43,754 bases of DNA from Prosthecobacter sp. (GTDB lineage Bacteria > Verrucomicrobiota > Verrucomicrobiia > Verrucomicrobiales > Verrucomicrobiaceae). Where the stretch lies: positions 1 through 43,754 of the forward strand of contig NZ_JACSRD010000166.1 of NCBI RefSeq assembly GCF_014879935.1. The letters are read 5' to 3'. The position numbers and the translations under genes are program-made. The notes beneath the pieces were generated by a model. That model was not told the origin of the DNA and ran no database searches. It saw nothing but the letters and a program-made list of their open reading frames with translations. Below are positions 15,764 through 23,520 of this stretch, in pieces. Position 1 is the stretch's first letter. Every line of letters starts with the position of its first letter.

Positions 15764-17934
15764 GGATCACCTTCATCATTCGCGACCTCGGACACGGCGG
15801 AGCACAGCGTCAGCTCTCGCTGCTGGCTCCTGGGCTGGCCAAAGACGGCCATGAAATCACCGTGCTGCATTTCTACGGCGGAGCGTTCGAGCAAACGCTG
15901 CGCGAATCCGGCGTGCGCACGGTTTGTGTGGGCAAAAAGGGCCGCCGGGACCTGATCGGCTTCTTTCTCCGCCTCGTGAAAGCCGCACGCGACAGCCACC
16001 CCGAAGTGCTGCACGGCTATCTGGCCGAATCGAACCTCATGGCGCTCTTCTTGAAGCCGTTCTGCGGCTTTCCACGCGTGTTCTGGGGCGTGCGTGATTC
16101 ACAGACCGACGCGCATTTGTGGGGCCTGCTTGGACGGCTGAGCTTCCGCCTGAACTGCCTGCTCGCCCGCTTTGCGAACGTCATCATCTGCAATTCGCAG
16201 GCTGGACGCGATTACTATGCCGCCCGTGGCTATCCACGGCGCAAAATGCATGTCGTGCCGAATGGCATCGACGTGGATCACTTCCAGCCCCGGCCGCGAC
16301 AGGCATCGAAAACGCTCACCTTCGGCCTCGTCGGCCGCATGAGCCCGATGAAGGACATCGCCACCTTCCTGCACGCAGCCGCGCTCGATCCGCATGCGCA
16401 GTACCTCATCGTCGGCGGTGGTGACAAGGCCTACGAGCAGGAGATGCGCGACCTCGCAGGCACACTCGGCCTGAGCAACCGCGTCACCTGGCTGCCGCCG
16501 CAAAGCGACATGCCGGCCGTTTATGCTCGAATCGACTGCCTGGTGAACTCCAGCGCCTTCGGAGAAGGATTTTCCAACGTCATCGCCGAAGCCATGGCCT
16601 GCGGCGTGCCCTGCATCGCCAGCGATGTCGGCGACAGCGCCTGGATCATCGGCGACCGCTCCCAAATCTTCCGCGCAGGCGAGCATGAGGAGCTCGCGCA
16701 ATGCATGCTGGCCTTCCAGCCGCACAATCCCCGCCAGCGCATCGTCGATGAATTCAGCGTGCCACGTTTGATCGAGCGCACCAGCCGCTTGCTGGGCCGG
16801 AAAGTCTTCTGGATCACCACCGGACTCGGATCAGGCGGTGCGGAGATGATGCTTTCCCAGATCATCACCGGACTGCCGAAGACACAGCACGTCGTCATCT
16901 CGCTCACCCGAGGCGGCAAGCATGCCGATGCGCTGCGCAAAGCCGGAGTCGAAGTCCACAGCCTCGACATGCCCGCGGGGAAACCGACGCTGTCCGCGCT
17001 ATGGAAGCTCTTCCGCCTCGTCCGTCGTGAGAAGCCGGACATGCTCATGGGCTGGATGTACCATGGCTGCTTCGTCGCCAGCATCGCCAAGTTCATGCGC
17101 TTCAAGCAGGTGCCGATGATCTGGAACATCCGCCAGAGCCTCTACGACCTAAAACTCGAAAAACGCGGCTCCGCCATGGTCATCCGCGCTCTCGCGTGGC
17201 TTTCCTGGCTGCCGAAACGCATCACCTACAACTCCCAGCTCAGCTCGCAGCAGCACGAGGCCATTGGTTATGCCAAATCGAAGACGCAGCTCATCGCGAA
17301 TGGGTTTGATCTCGCGAAGTGGAAGCCTGACGTAAAACGAGCTTCCAAGCTCGTTTCGAACGAACTTGGAAGTTCGTTCTACATCGGCCGATTCGGCCGC
17401 AACGCCCTAATGAAGGACTACCCAACCTTCATTGAAGCGGCGAAGCTGATCCATGCGAAGCGGCCGGACACGCGCTTCATCATCGTCGGTGCCGAAACCG
17501 AGTCCCTCGATGTCGCGCCCTACATCCAAGTCCTCGGCGAGCGTCACGACTTACCCGAACTCACCGCCTCGCTGACCATCGCCGTGTCCTCGTCGGCCTT
17601 CGGCGAAGGGTTTCCCAATGTCGTCGGCGAGGCGATGGCCTGCGCAGTGCCCGTGGTGGCCACCGACATCGGCGACACCCGCTGGGTCATGGGCGAAACC
17701 GGTCACCTCGTGCCGCCGCGTGATCCGCAGGCCCTCGCGAACGCCTGCCTCGAAATCCTCGACAGCGGTCTCACGCAGGACCTCGCCGCGCGTGAGCGCA
17801 TTGAGCGGCATTTTTCGCTGACGAGCGTGCTGGTGCAGTTCGAGAGTCTCATCACCGAAGAAGGGACTGAAAAGACAAAAGCGACTGAAGGGATGCCTCT
17901 CACGTCTCACATCTCACCTCTTACTTCTCACTGA
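15760..17934 (+). CDS. Double-domain GT4 glycosyltransferase (two fused enzymes)
   Basis: A 724-residue protein made of two complete GT-B, family-4 glycosyltransferases. Domain 1 (about 1-345) opens MRITFIIRDLGHGGAQRQLS and has VVPNGIDVDHF, GLVGRMSPMKDIATF and the E-x7-E region AFGEGFSNVIAEAMACGVP. Domain 2 (about 347-710) opens FWITTGLGSGGAEMMLSQ and has LIANGFDLAKW, GRFGRNALMKDYPTF and AFGEGFPNVVGEAMACAVP. Each should transfer a sugar from a nucleotide donor to a lipid-linked acceptor at the cytoplasmic membrane face, so one protein could add two successive residues. The start overlaps the flippase stop (ATGA), giving translational coupling. Residues ~526-540 are encoded by two perfect palindromes. 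The last ~20 residues are a Thr/Ser/Glu-rich tail (EEGTEKTKATEGMP, then TSHISPLTSH), probably disordered. Confidence 0.92.
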   Translation: MRITFIIRDLGHGGAQRQLSLLAPGLAKDGHEITVLHFYGGAFEQTLRESGVRTVCVGKKGRRDLIGFFLRLVKAARDSHPEVLHGYLAESNLMALFLKPFCGFPRVFWGVRDSQTDAHLWGLLGRLSFRLNCLLARFANVIICNSQAGRDYYAARGYPRRKMHVVPNGIDVDHFQPRPRQASKTLTFGLVGRMSPMKDIATFLHAAALDPHAQYLIVGGGDKAYEQEMRDLAGTLGLSNRVTWLPPQSDMPAVYARIDCLVNSSAFGEGFSNVIAEAMACGVPCIASDVGDSAWIIGDRSQIFRAGEHEELAQCMLAFQPHNPRQRIVDEFSVPRLIERTSRLLGRKVFWITTGLGSGGAEMMLSQIITGLPKTQHVVISLTRGGKHADALRKAGVEVHSLDMPAGKPTLSALWKLFRLVRREKPDMLMGWMYHGCFVASIAKFMRFKQVPMIWNIRQSLYDLKLEKRGSAMVIRALAWLSWLPKRITYNSQLSSQQHEAIGYAKSKTQLIANGFDLAKWKPDVKRASKLVSNELGSSFYIGRFGRNALMKDYPTFIEAAKLIHAKRPDTRFIIVGAETESLDVAPYIQVLGERHDLPELTASLTIAVSSSAFGEGFPNVVGEAMACAVPVVATDIGDTRWVMGETGHLVPPRDPQALANACLEILDSGLTQDLAARERIERHFSLTSVLVQFESLITEEGTEKTKATEGMPLTSHISPLTSH
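17335..17379. repeat. Two adjacent perfect 22-bp palindromes inside the glycosyltransferase gene
   Basis: 17335-17356 reads AAACGAGCTT, CC, AAGCTCGTTT. 17358-17379 reads GAACGAACTT, GG, AAGTTCGTTC. Each is a perfect 10-bp inverted repeat around 2 bp, separated by one C. The two units are related to each other and are AT-richer than the flanking DNA. They lie in frame and encode KRASKLVSNELGSSF, in the linker before the second GT4 nucleotide-sugar domain. This organisation recalls REP/BIME or palindromic elements tolerated in coding sequence. I saw no second copy in the window. Confidence 0.8.
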
Positions 17935-17936
17935 CC

Positions 17937-19880
17937 ATGTGCGGCATCGCCGGCTTTTTCTCCCCTGCCAAGTCTCGTGCCGCGCACGAGATGCAACGCA
18001 TCGTCAGCGCCATGACGGATGCCATCGTGCTGCGTGGACCGGATGATGCGGGTGCTTGGGCGGATGCGGATGTCGGGCTTGCGCTCGGTCATCGGCGCCT
18101 TTCCATCCTCGATCTCTCGCCGCTCGGTCACCAGCCGATGGCGAGCGCGGATGGACGCTTCGGCATCGTCTTCAATGGCGAGATCTACAACTTCCAGGAC
18201 CTCCGCGCCGAGCTCGAAAAGCACGGTCACACCTGGCGAGGCCATTCAGACACGGAAATCATGCTCGCCGCCTTCTGCCAATGGGGCGTGGTCGAGGCCA
18301 CGAAGCGCTTCAACGGCATGTTTGCTTTCGCGGTTTGGGATAAACAGGACCGCGTGCTGCATCTCGGGCGCGACCGCCTCGGCGAAAAACCGCTCTACTA
18401 CGGCTGGTTGGGCGACACGTTCGTCTTTGCGTCCGAACTGAAGGCCATTCAGCGTTTCCCCGGATTCAACGCGTCGGTGGACCGCGAGGCGCTCACGTCG
18501 CTGCTCCGGTTCAATTACATTCCCGACCCGCTGTGCATCTACCAGGGCTTCAAGAAGCTCCCGCCCGCCGCCATGATCTCGCTGCGCTCACCGGCGGAGC
18601 GGCCACAGCCGGGCTGGTATTGGAGTTTGCCTCAAGTCGTCGAGCGTGGCCTCGACAAGCCGTTCACGGGCACCGATTCGGAAGCCATCGACGAGTTCGA
18701 GAGCCTGCTGAAAAAAGCCGTCGGCATGCGCATGATCGCCGATGTGCCTCTCGGCGCGTTTTTGAGCGGTGGCGTCGATTCCTCGCTCATCGTGGCGATG
18801 ATGCAGAAGCAAAGCACGCGGCCGGTGCGCACCTTCACCATCGGTTTTCACGAAAAGGAGCACAACGAGGCCGAATTTGCCAAAGATGTGGCCAAACATC
18901 TCGGCACCGATCACACCGAGATGTATGTCAGCGGCGAGGACGCGCTCAATGTCATCCCGATGCTGCCCTCGCTCTACGACGAGCCGTTTTCCGACTACTC
19001 GCAGATCCCGACCTACCTCGTGTGCAAAATGGCCCGCCAGCACGTCACCGTGGCGCTGAGCGGGGATGCGGGTGACGAGCTTTTCGGCGGCTATGAACGC
19101 TATTCGGTGGGTCGCAAGCTGTGGAGCAAGTTCTCGTGGATGCCGCCGGTGATGAAGAAAATGACCGTCGACATGCTCACCGCGCTGCCGCCGAAGGTTT
19201 TGAATGGTCTCGGTGCCAAACTGCTGCCGAAACGCCTCCGTCACATCCCGGTGGGCGACAAACTGCACAAGCTGGCGGAGGTCGTGGCCGCGCCCGGGCA
19301 GGAGACGCTCTATTTGAACCTCATGTCCCACTGGAAGAAGCCGGATGAGATCGTGATCAACGGCAGGGACCCGCTCACGGCCATCACCCACACCGCCTCG
19401 TGGCCGCGTGTGAGTGATTTCACCCATCGCATGATGCATCTGGACATGGAGACCTACCTGCCGGGTGACATCCTGGTGAAAGTGGACCGCGCTGCGATGG
19501 GCGTGAGCCTCGAAGGCCGCATCCCGCTGCTCGACACCGACATCGTCGAGTTCGCCTGGCGGGTTCCCTTCCACATGAAGGTGCGGAATGGCCGTGGGAA
19601 GTGGCTCATGCGTGAGACGCTGTATAAACATGTGCCGAAGCACCTCATCGACCGTCCGAAGCGTGGCTTTGGCATTCCACTCGATGTCTGGCTCCGCGGA
19701 CCTCTGCGCGAGTGGGCGGAGGATCTGCTCAGCGAGACCCGCCTGAAGCGCGAAGGCTTCTTCCATGCCGCTCCCATCCGCCAAAAATGGGCCGAGCATC
19801 TCAGCGGCACCCGGAACTGGCACTTCTACCTCTGGGACGTGCTCATGTTCCAGGCCTGGCATGCGCACACGAAGCCATGA
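17937..19880 (+). CDS. asnB: Asparagine synthetase-type glutamine amidotransferase (AsnB family)
   Basis: A 647-residue protein. Cys2 of MCGIAGFFSP is the Ntn glutaminase nucleophile, followed by GHRRLSILDLSPLGHQPM, FNGEIYNFQDLR and RGHSDTEIML, which are typical of class II amidotransferases. The C-terminal synthetase domain has the PP-loop SGGVDSSL at 277-284 and LSGDAGDELFGGYERY. The family transfers glutamine-derived ammonia to an adenylated carboxylate. It starts 2 bp after the glycosyltransferase stop and overlaps the next gene by ATGA. Members of this subgroup (exosortase- or capsule-type AsnB) often sit in polysaccharide clusters, where they may amidate a uronic acid or another acidic group. 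A house-keeping asparagine synthetase role is the alternative. Confidence 0.92.
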   Translation: MCGIAGFFSPAKSRAAHEMQRIVSAMTDAIVLRGPDDAGAWADADVGLALGHRRLSILDLSPLGHQPMASADGRFGIVFNGEIYNFQDLRAELEKHGHTWRGHSDTEIMLAAFCQWGVVEATKRFNGMFAFAVWDKQDRVLHLGRDRLGEKPLYYGWLGDTFVFASELKAIQRFPGFNASVDREALTSLLRFNYIPDPLCIYQGFKKLPPAAMISLRSPAERPQPGWYWSLPQVVERGLDKPFTGTDSEAIDEFESLLKKAVGMRMIADVPLGAFLSGGVDSSLIVAMMQKQSTRPVRTFTIGFHEKEHNEAEFAKDVAKHLGTDHTEMYVSGEDALNVIPMLPSLYDEPFSDYSQIPTYLVCKMARQHVTVALSGDAGDELFGGYERYSVGRKLWSKFSWMPPVMKKMTVDMLTALPPKVLNGLGAKLLPKRLRHIPVGDKLHKLAEVVAAPGQETLYLNLMSHWKKPDEIVINGRDPLTAITHTASWPRVSDFTHRMMHLDMETYLPGDILVKVDRAAMGVSLEGRIPLLDTDIVEFAWRVPFHMKVRNGRGKWLMRETLYKHVPKHLIDRPKRGFGIPLDVWLRGPLREWAEDLLSETRLKREGFFHAAPIRQKWAEHLSGTRNWHFYLWDVLMFQAWHAHTKP

Positions 19881-21148
19881 ACTACGCCGCCCCAATGCAC
19901 CGCTCCTCCGGTTGGACCCGTTTTCGTGAATGGGTCCTCGTGTGGGTTTGTGGCGGCATGCTGGGAGCGCTGGCGGCGGATGCGGTGATTGGCGGCTACG
20001 ATGCGGGCCTGCATCCGATCAAACCGGCCCTGTTCACGCTGGGCGCGGTGTTTCTATGCATCGCCATGTCGCTGATGAGCCGCCCCCGCCTCTGTCTGGC
20101 GACGCTGGGCATCGCGCTGCTGCCGGCGGTGCGATTGTTTGACGCGGCGGTGCTGCGTCGGTTCGATTCGTCGTTCCAGGACCAGATCACCATGGACCTC
20201 ACGCGCATGATGCTGGTGCTGATCGCGATGATCGCGGTGCTTTCGACCGACAAGTGGGAAAAGACCGCGCTGTGGGCCGCGATTTCGGCGATGCTGCTCA
20301 CGACCGGCTCGGAGATCTACGAGATGCTTGGCTTTGCAAAGTTCAGCAGCATTCCGGGACGCTACGCGGGCTTCAACAGCCACCCGAACTTCCCCCCCGT
20401 GCTGCTGTGCGAGATGCTGGGCATCGTCTTTGCGCTGTCGAAGAACTTCCGCTTCAACTGTGTCATGATCGCCGTGGCGGTGCCGGGCGTGGCACTGACC
20501 TACGGCCGCAGCGGCATGATCGTGCTGGCGCTGCTGTGCGGCGCTTACGTGCTGCTGAACGCACGGCGCAACATGGGCTTCTTGATCGTCATCGCCGGCA
20601 TCTCGCTTCCGCTTCTGGGCATCGGTGTCGCCGTGCTGGAAAACGGCACGCAACATGGCGTGATGAAGGACAAGAACACCGCCGACCGGCTGGAGGCGAT
20701 CTACAACCTGGACTTTGAGAAGCTGAAATCCCCCGAACGTGTGAAGGACCTCAACGACGCGTGGGAGGCGGTGATGCAAAAGCCAGTCTTCGGCCATGGC
20801 ACGGGCATTTCAGGGACCGTTTATGCCCCTCATAATGAGTACGTCTCCCTCTGGCTCGAAATGGGCATCCCTGGAATCGTGTTGTTCGTCGGCACATGGA
20901 TCTGCCTGGTTCTGCGCAGCATCATGACCGGCGGACGCGCGGGCTACCTGCTGTTTGCGCTCATCGCTTACACACCGGTGGGCCAGGGCCGCATCGAAGT
21001 GCCACACTTCAGCCTCGCGATGGTCGCCGCGGCCTGCATTTTGTGGCCAAAGCGTTATCAGATCACCCTGCGGTCACTCAAAACCGCTCCGGCCACGGCC
21101 GCGACGTTCACTCCTCCTCATCCGCAGCCGATTTCCCGCCAGGGATGA
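19877..21148 (+). CDS. O-antigen ligase / polymerase family membrane protein
   Basis: A 423-residue protein with about 11-12 membrane segments and one long periplasmic loop (about 255-320: NGTQHGVMKDKNTADRLEA, then ...KPVFGHGTGISG). The motif YAPHNEYVSLWLEMGIPG, with its His-Asn-x-Tyr, is the signature of the Wzy_C/WaaL family (PF04932). RYAGFNSHPNFPPVLL and LTYGRSGMIVLAL also fit. Such proteins either ligate a lipid-linked glycan to lipid A-core or polymerise repeat units in the periplasm. ATG 19877 overlaps the asnB stop. The 3' end overlaps the convergent lpxA by 41 bp, so the last residues are encoded opposite the end of lpxA. Confidence 0.9.
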   Translation: MNYAAPMHRSSGWTRFREWVLVWVCGGMLGALAADAVIGGYDAGLHPIKPALFTLGAVFLCIAMSLMSRPRLCLATLGIALLPAVRLFDAAVLRRFDSSFQDQITMDLTRMMLVLIAMIAVLSTDKWEKTALWAAISAMLLTTGSEIYEMLGFAKFSSIPGRYAGFNSHPNFPPVLLCEMLGIVFALSKNFRFNCVMIAVAVPGVALTYGRSGMIVLALLCGAYVLLNARRNMGFLIVIAGISLPLLGIGVAVLENGTQHGVMKDKNTADRLEAIYNLDFEKLKSPERVKDLNDAWEAVMQKPVFGHGTGISGTVYAPHNEYVSLWLEMGIPGIVLFVGTWICLVLRSIMTGGRAGYLLFALIAYTPVGQGRIEVPHFSLAMVAAACILWPKRYQITLRSLKTAPATAATFTPPHPQPISRQG

Positions 21149-21902
21149 TGCCGCGCTTCGTGGCGGCGACGAAATCGACAAAGGCAGCCGCCTCCGGGCT
21201 CAATTCGCCCGCGCGGAGCTCCTCGACGGCCTGCGCGTTGTTGAGACCACTGCGGTAGATTTTGCGGAAGGCGTTGCGCAGCGCGCGGATCTGATCGCGG
21301 CTGAAACCAGCACGCTGGAGGCCGACGATGTTCAATCCACGCGCACGGGCTGGATTGCCATCCGCAGTGCAAAACGGCGGGATGTCCTGCGTGACCTTCG
21401 AGCAGCCGCCGGTGATGGAACGCGTGCCGATGCGGCAGAACTGATGCACCGCCGTCAGGCCGCCGATGATGACATGATCCTCGACAACGACGTGCCCGGC
21501 GAGCGTGCCGTTGTTTGAGAAGATGACGTGATCTCCCACGATGCAGTCGTGCGCGATGTGGACGTAGCTGAGGAAATTGTTGTGGGAGCCGATGATCGTC
21601 TTGTCGTCGGGCGATGTGGCACGATGCACGGAGCAGAACTCGCGGAAGGTGTTGTTGTCTCCCACTTCGAGCCAGGTCGGTTCGGCCTTGTATTTCAGAT
21701 CCTGCGTTTGCTGGCCGATGGAGCCGTAGGCGTAGAATTTGTTTCCCTTCCCGATCTTCGACGGGCCCATGATCGTGACATGGTGCTGCAGCCAGCAGCC
21801 ATCGCCGATCACGACATCCGGGCCGATGATGCAATACGGGCCGATGTGCACATCAGAGCCGATTTGGGCGCTGGAATCGATGATGGCGGTGGGATGGATC
21901 AC
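21108..21902 (-). CDS. lpxA: UDP-N-acetylglucosamine O-acyltransferase LpxA
   Basis: A 264-residue cytoplasmic left-handed beta-helix enzyme that catalyses the first step of lipid A synthesis, 3-O-acylation of UDP-GlcNAc from acyl-ACP. Hexapeptide repeats begin at MIHPTAIIDSSAQIGSDVHI and continue to about residue 180. GSIGQQTQDLKYKAEPTWL and the catalytic His118 in YVHIAHDCIVGDH match LpxA. The C-terminal helical part (NIVGLQRAGFSRDQIRAL) is also diagnostic. It lies 48 bp downstream of lpxC/fabZ, the usual operon order. The tail GGKSAADEEE lies in the 41-bp overlap with the convergent ligase gene. Confidence 0.97.
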   Translation of the reverse strand: MIHPTAIIDSSAQIGSDVHIGPYCIIGPDVVIGDGCWLQHHVTIMGPSKIGKGNKFYAYGSIGQQTQDLKYKAEPTWLEVGDNNTFREFCSVHRATSPDDKTIIGSHNNFLSYVHIAHDCIVGDHVIFSNNGTLAGHVVVEDHVIIGGLTAVHQFCRIGTRSITGGCSKVTQDIPPFCTADGNPARARGLNIVGLQRAGFSRDQIRALRNAFRKIYRSGLNNAQAVEELRAGELSPEAAAFVDFVAATKRGIIPGGKSAADEEE

Positions 21903-21950
21903 GGAGAATGACGAATGTGGGATGACAGATGACGAACGGAGCCGTGATGC

Positions 21951-23270
21951 TCAACGGTCCACAACGCTGAACATGAGATCCGCCTCGGAGACGACCTGGC
22001 CGTTGACGATGCAGCGGCCGATGCCGGTGGCGATGCTGCGCTTCGCCTTGAGGATCTCCGTTTCAATGATGAGCGTGTCGCCGGGGAGCACGGGTTTGCG
22101 CCACTTGACGTTGTTGGCGCTCATGAAGTAGCCGATCTTGCCCTGGTTGTCCGGCATGCGCAGCAAAACGACGCACGCGACCTGCGCCATGGCCTCTAGC
22201 TGCAAAACGCCGGGCATGATCGGGTGGCCCGGGAAGTGCCCCTGGAAGAACGGCTCGTTGATGGTGACGTTCTTCATGCCCGTGCACTTCGTCTCCCCCT
22301 CGAAGCCGATGATGCGGTCCACCAGCAGGAACGGATAGCGGTGCGGGAGGATCTTCATCAGCTCGTTGATGTCGAGCACGGCATCCCCGATCGGGATGTT
22401 CACCACGGCAGGCACCATGCTGCGCATCGTCTCGTATTGCTTCACCACCGCACGGGCCAGCTCGGTGTTCGGACCGTGGCCCGGACGCACGGCGATGACG
22501 TGGCCCAGGATGCGCTTTCCGGAAAGCATCAGGTCGCCGACGATGTCGAGGATCTTGTGCCGCACGAACTCGTCCGCATAGCGCAGAGGCTGCTTCGAGA
22601 GCAGGGATTCGCCACGGATCACGATCGCGGCCTCCAGCGTGCCGCCTTTGATCAGCCCCTTCTCCATCAGCGGGGCGATGTCCTCGTAATAGACAAAGGT
22701 GCGGGCGGCGGCGATCTCCTTCTCATAGGTCTCAGGAGTGATCTCAGTGGAGAAATACTGCGTGTGGCGGCCTCCCGGGCCGACATTGGTGCATGAGATG
22801 CGGAACCTCTTGTCCGGAACGATGGTGAGGATCGTGCCGTCGCGCGTCTCCTGGTAGATCGGCTCGCGGATCTCGAAAATCTTCCGCGCTTCCTTCTGCT
22901 CGGTGAGTCCGGCGGACTTGATCAGCTCGACGTAGGGCATCGCGCTGCCGTCGGCGATGGGCGGCTCGTTCGCATCCATCTCGATGATGCAGTTGTCCAC
23001 CCCCATGCCGGTGAGGGCGGAGATCACATGCTCCACCGTGTGCACATTCACCCCGCCTTCGGAGATGGTGGTGGCGCGCTCGACTTTCTGCACCTTCTCC
23101 GCCAGCGCCGGGATGAACGGTTTGTCCTCCAGGTCGATGCGGCGGAATTTGAAACCGAAATTCTCCGGCGCCGGCTGCAGTGTGAGGGTGACCTGCTCGC
23201 CGGTATGAAGTGAGGTGCCCGTCATGGAGACGGCTTTGGCGAGGGTGTGCTGACGGTCGGATTGGGCCAT
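21951..23270 (-). CDS. lpxC/fabZ: Bifunctional LpxC deacetylase / FabZ dehydratase
   Basis: A 439-residue fusion. Residues 1-~290 are LpxC, the zinc-dependent UDP-3-O-acyl-GlcNAc deacetylase: SMTGTSLHTGEQVTLTL, zinc ligands His81 (VHTVEHV), His238 and Asp242 (RHKILDIVGDL), and His265 in RPGHGPN. Residues ~300-439 are FabZ, the 3-hydroxyacyl-ACP dehydratase: LPHRYPFLLVDRI, catalytic His345 in FFQGHFPGHPIMPG, and Glu359 in LQLEAMAQ. It links lipid A commitment with 3-hydroxyacyl-ACP use. The fusion is known from Bacteroidetes and some PVC bacteria. ATG 23270 matches the normal LpxC N-terminus; a 20-bp stem-loop region lies 14 bp upstream. Confidence 0.97.
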   Translation of the reverse strand: MAQSDRQHTLAKAVSMTGTSLHTGEQVTLTLQPAPENFGFKFRRIDLEDKPFIPALAEKVQKVERATTISEGGVNVHTVEHVISALTGMGVDNCIIEMDANEPPIADGSAMPYVELIKSAGLTEQKEARKIFEIREPIYQETRDGTILTIVPDKRFRISCTNVGPGGRHTQYFSTEITPETYEKEIAAARTFVYYEDIAPLMEKGLIKGGTLEAAIVIRGESLLSKQPLRYADEFVRHKILDIVGDLMLSGKRILGHVIAVRPGHGPNTELARAVVKQYETMRSMVPAVVNIPIGDAVLDINELMKILPHRYPFLLVDRIIGFEGETKCTGMKNVTINEPFFQGHFPGHPIMPGVLQLEAMAQVACVVLLRMPDNQGKIGYFMSANNVKWRKPVLPGDTLIIETEILKAKRSIATGIGRCIVNGQVVSEADLMFSVVDR

Positions 23271-23284
23271 GGTGCGGGGAAAGT

Positions 23285-23304
23285 GGACGCGTTTGTTAGC
23301 GTCC
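23285..23304 (-). promoter_or_regulatory. Hairpin in the 5' leader of lpxC/fabZ
   Basis: On the + strand GGACGC, GTTTGTTA, GCGTCC forms a perfect 6-bp stem with an 8-base AT-rich loop. It ends 14 bp upstream of the lpxC/fabZ start codon, where it could affect ribosome access. The rest of the 250-bp gap (23271-23520) shows no gene. A conserved promoter could not be identified. Confidence 0.3.
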
Positions 23305-23520
23305 GGCCCCGCTGGCGGCAAGGGAAAAACAGGGGGGAGAAACCGGGGCTTACGGCATGAACGGCCAGGCGTCAGTCCAGACCCCATGACGGTCACTAAT
23401 GGCGTCCTGCCCCTTGAGGTCGTTTGTGGTGCCGTTCGGCAACGGTCCGCTGCGAAGTGGATCCAGGAAGGAACGGGCCTTCTTGAGACGAGAAGCCGCA
23501 GAGTCCAAGTCAAACCTGCC

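Noticed and set aside
23271..23520. Intergenic tRNA or small RNA ahead of lpxC/fabZ.
   Set aside because: No cloverleaf, T-loop or conserved RNA motif could be recognised; only a short hairpin near the lpxC start.
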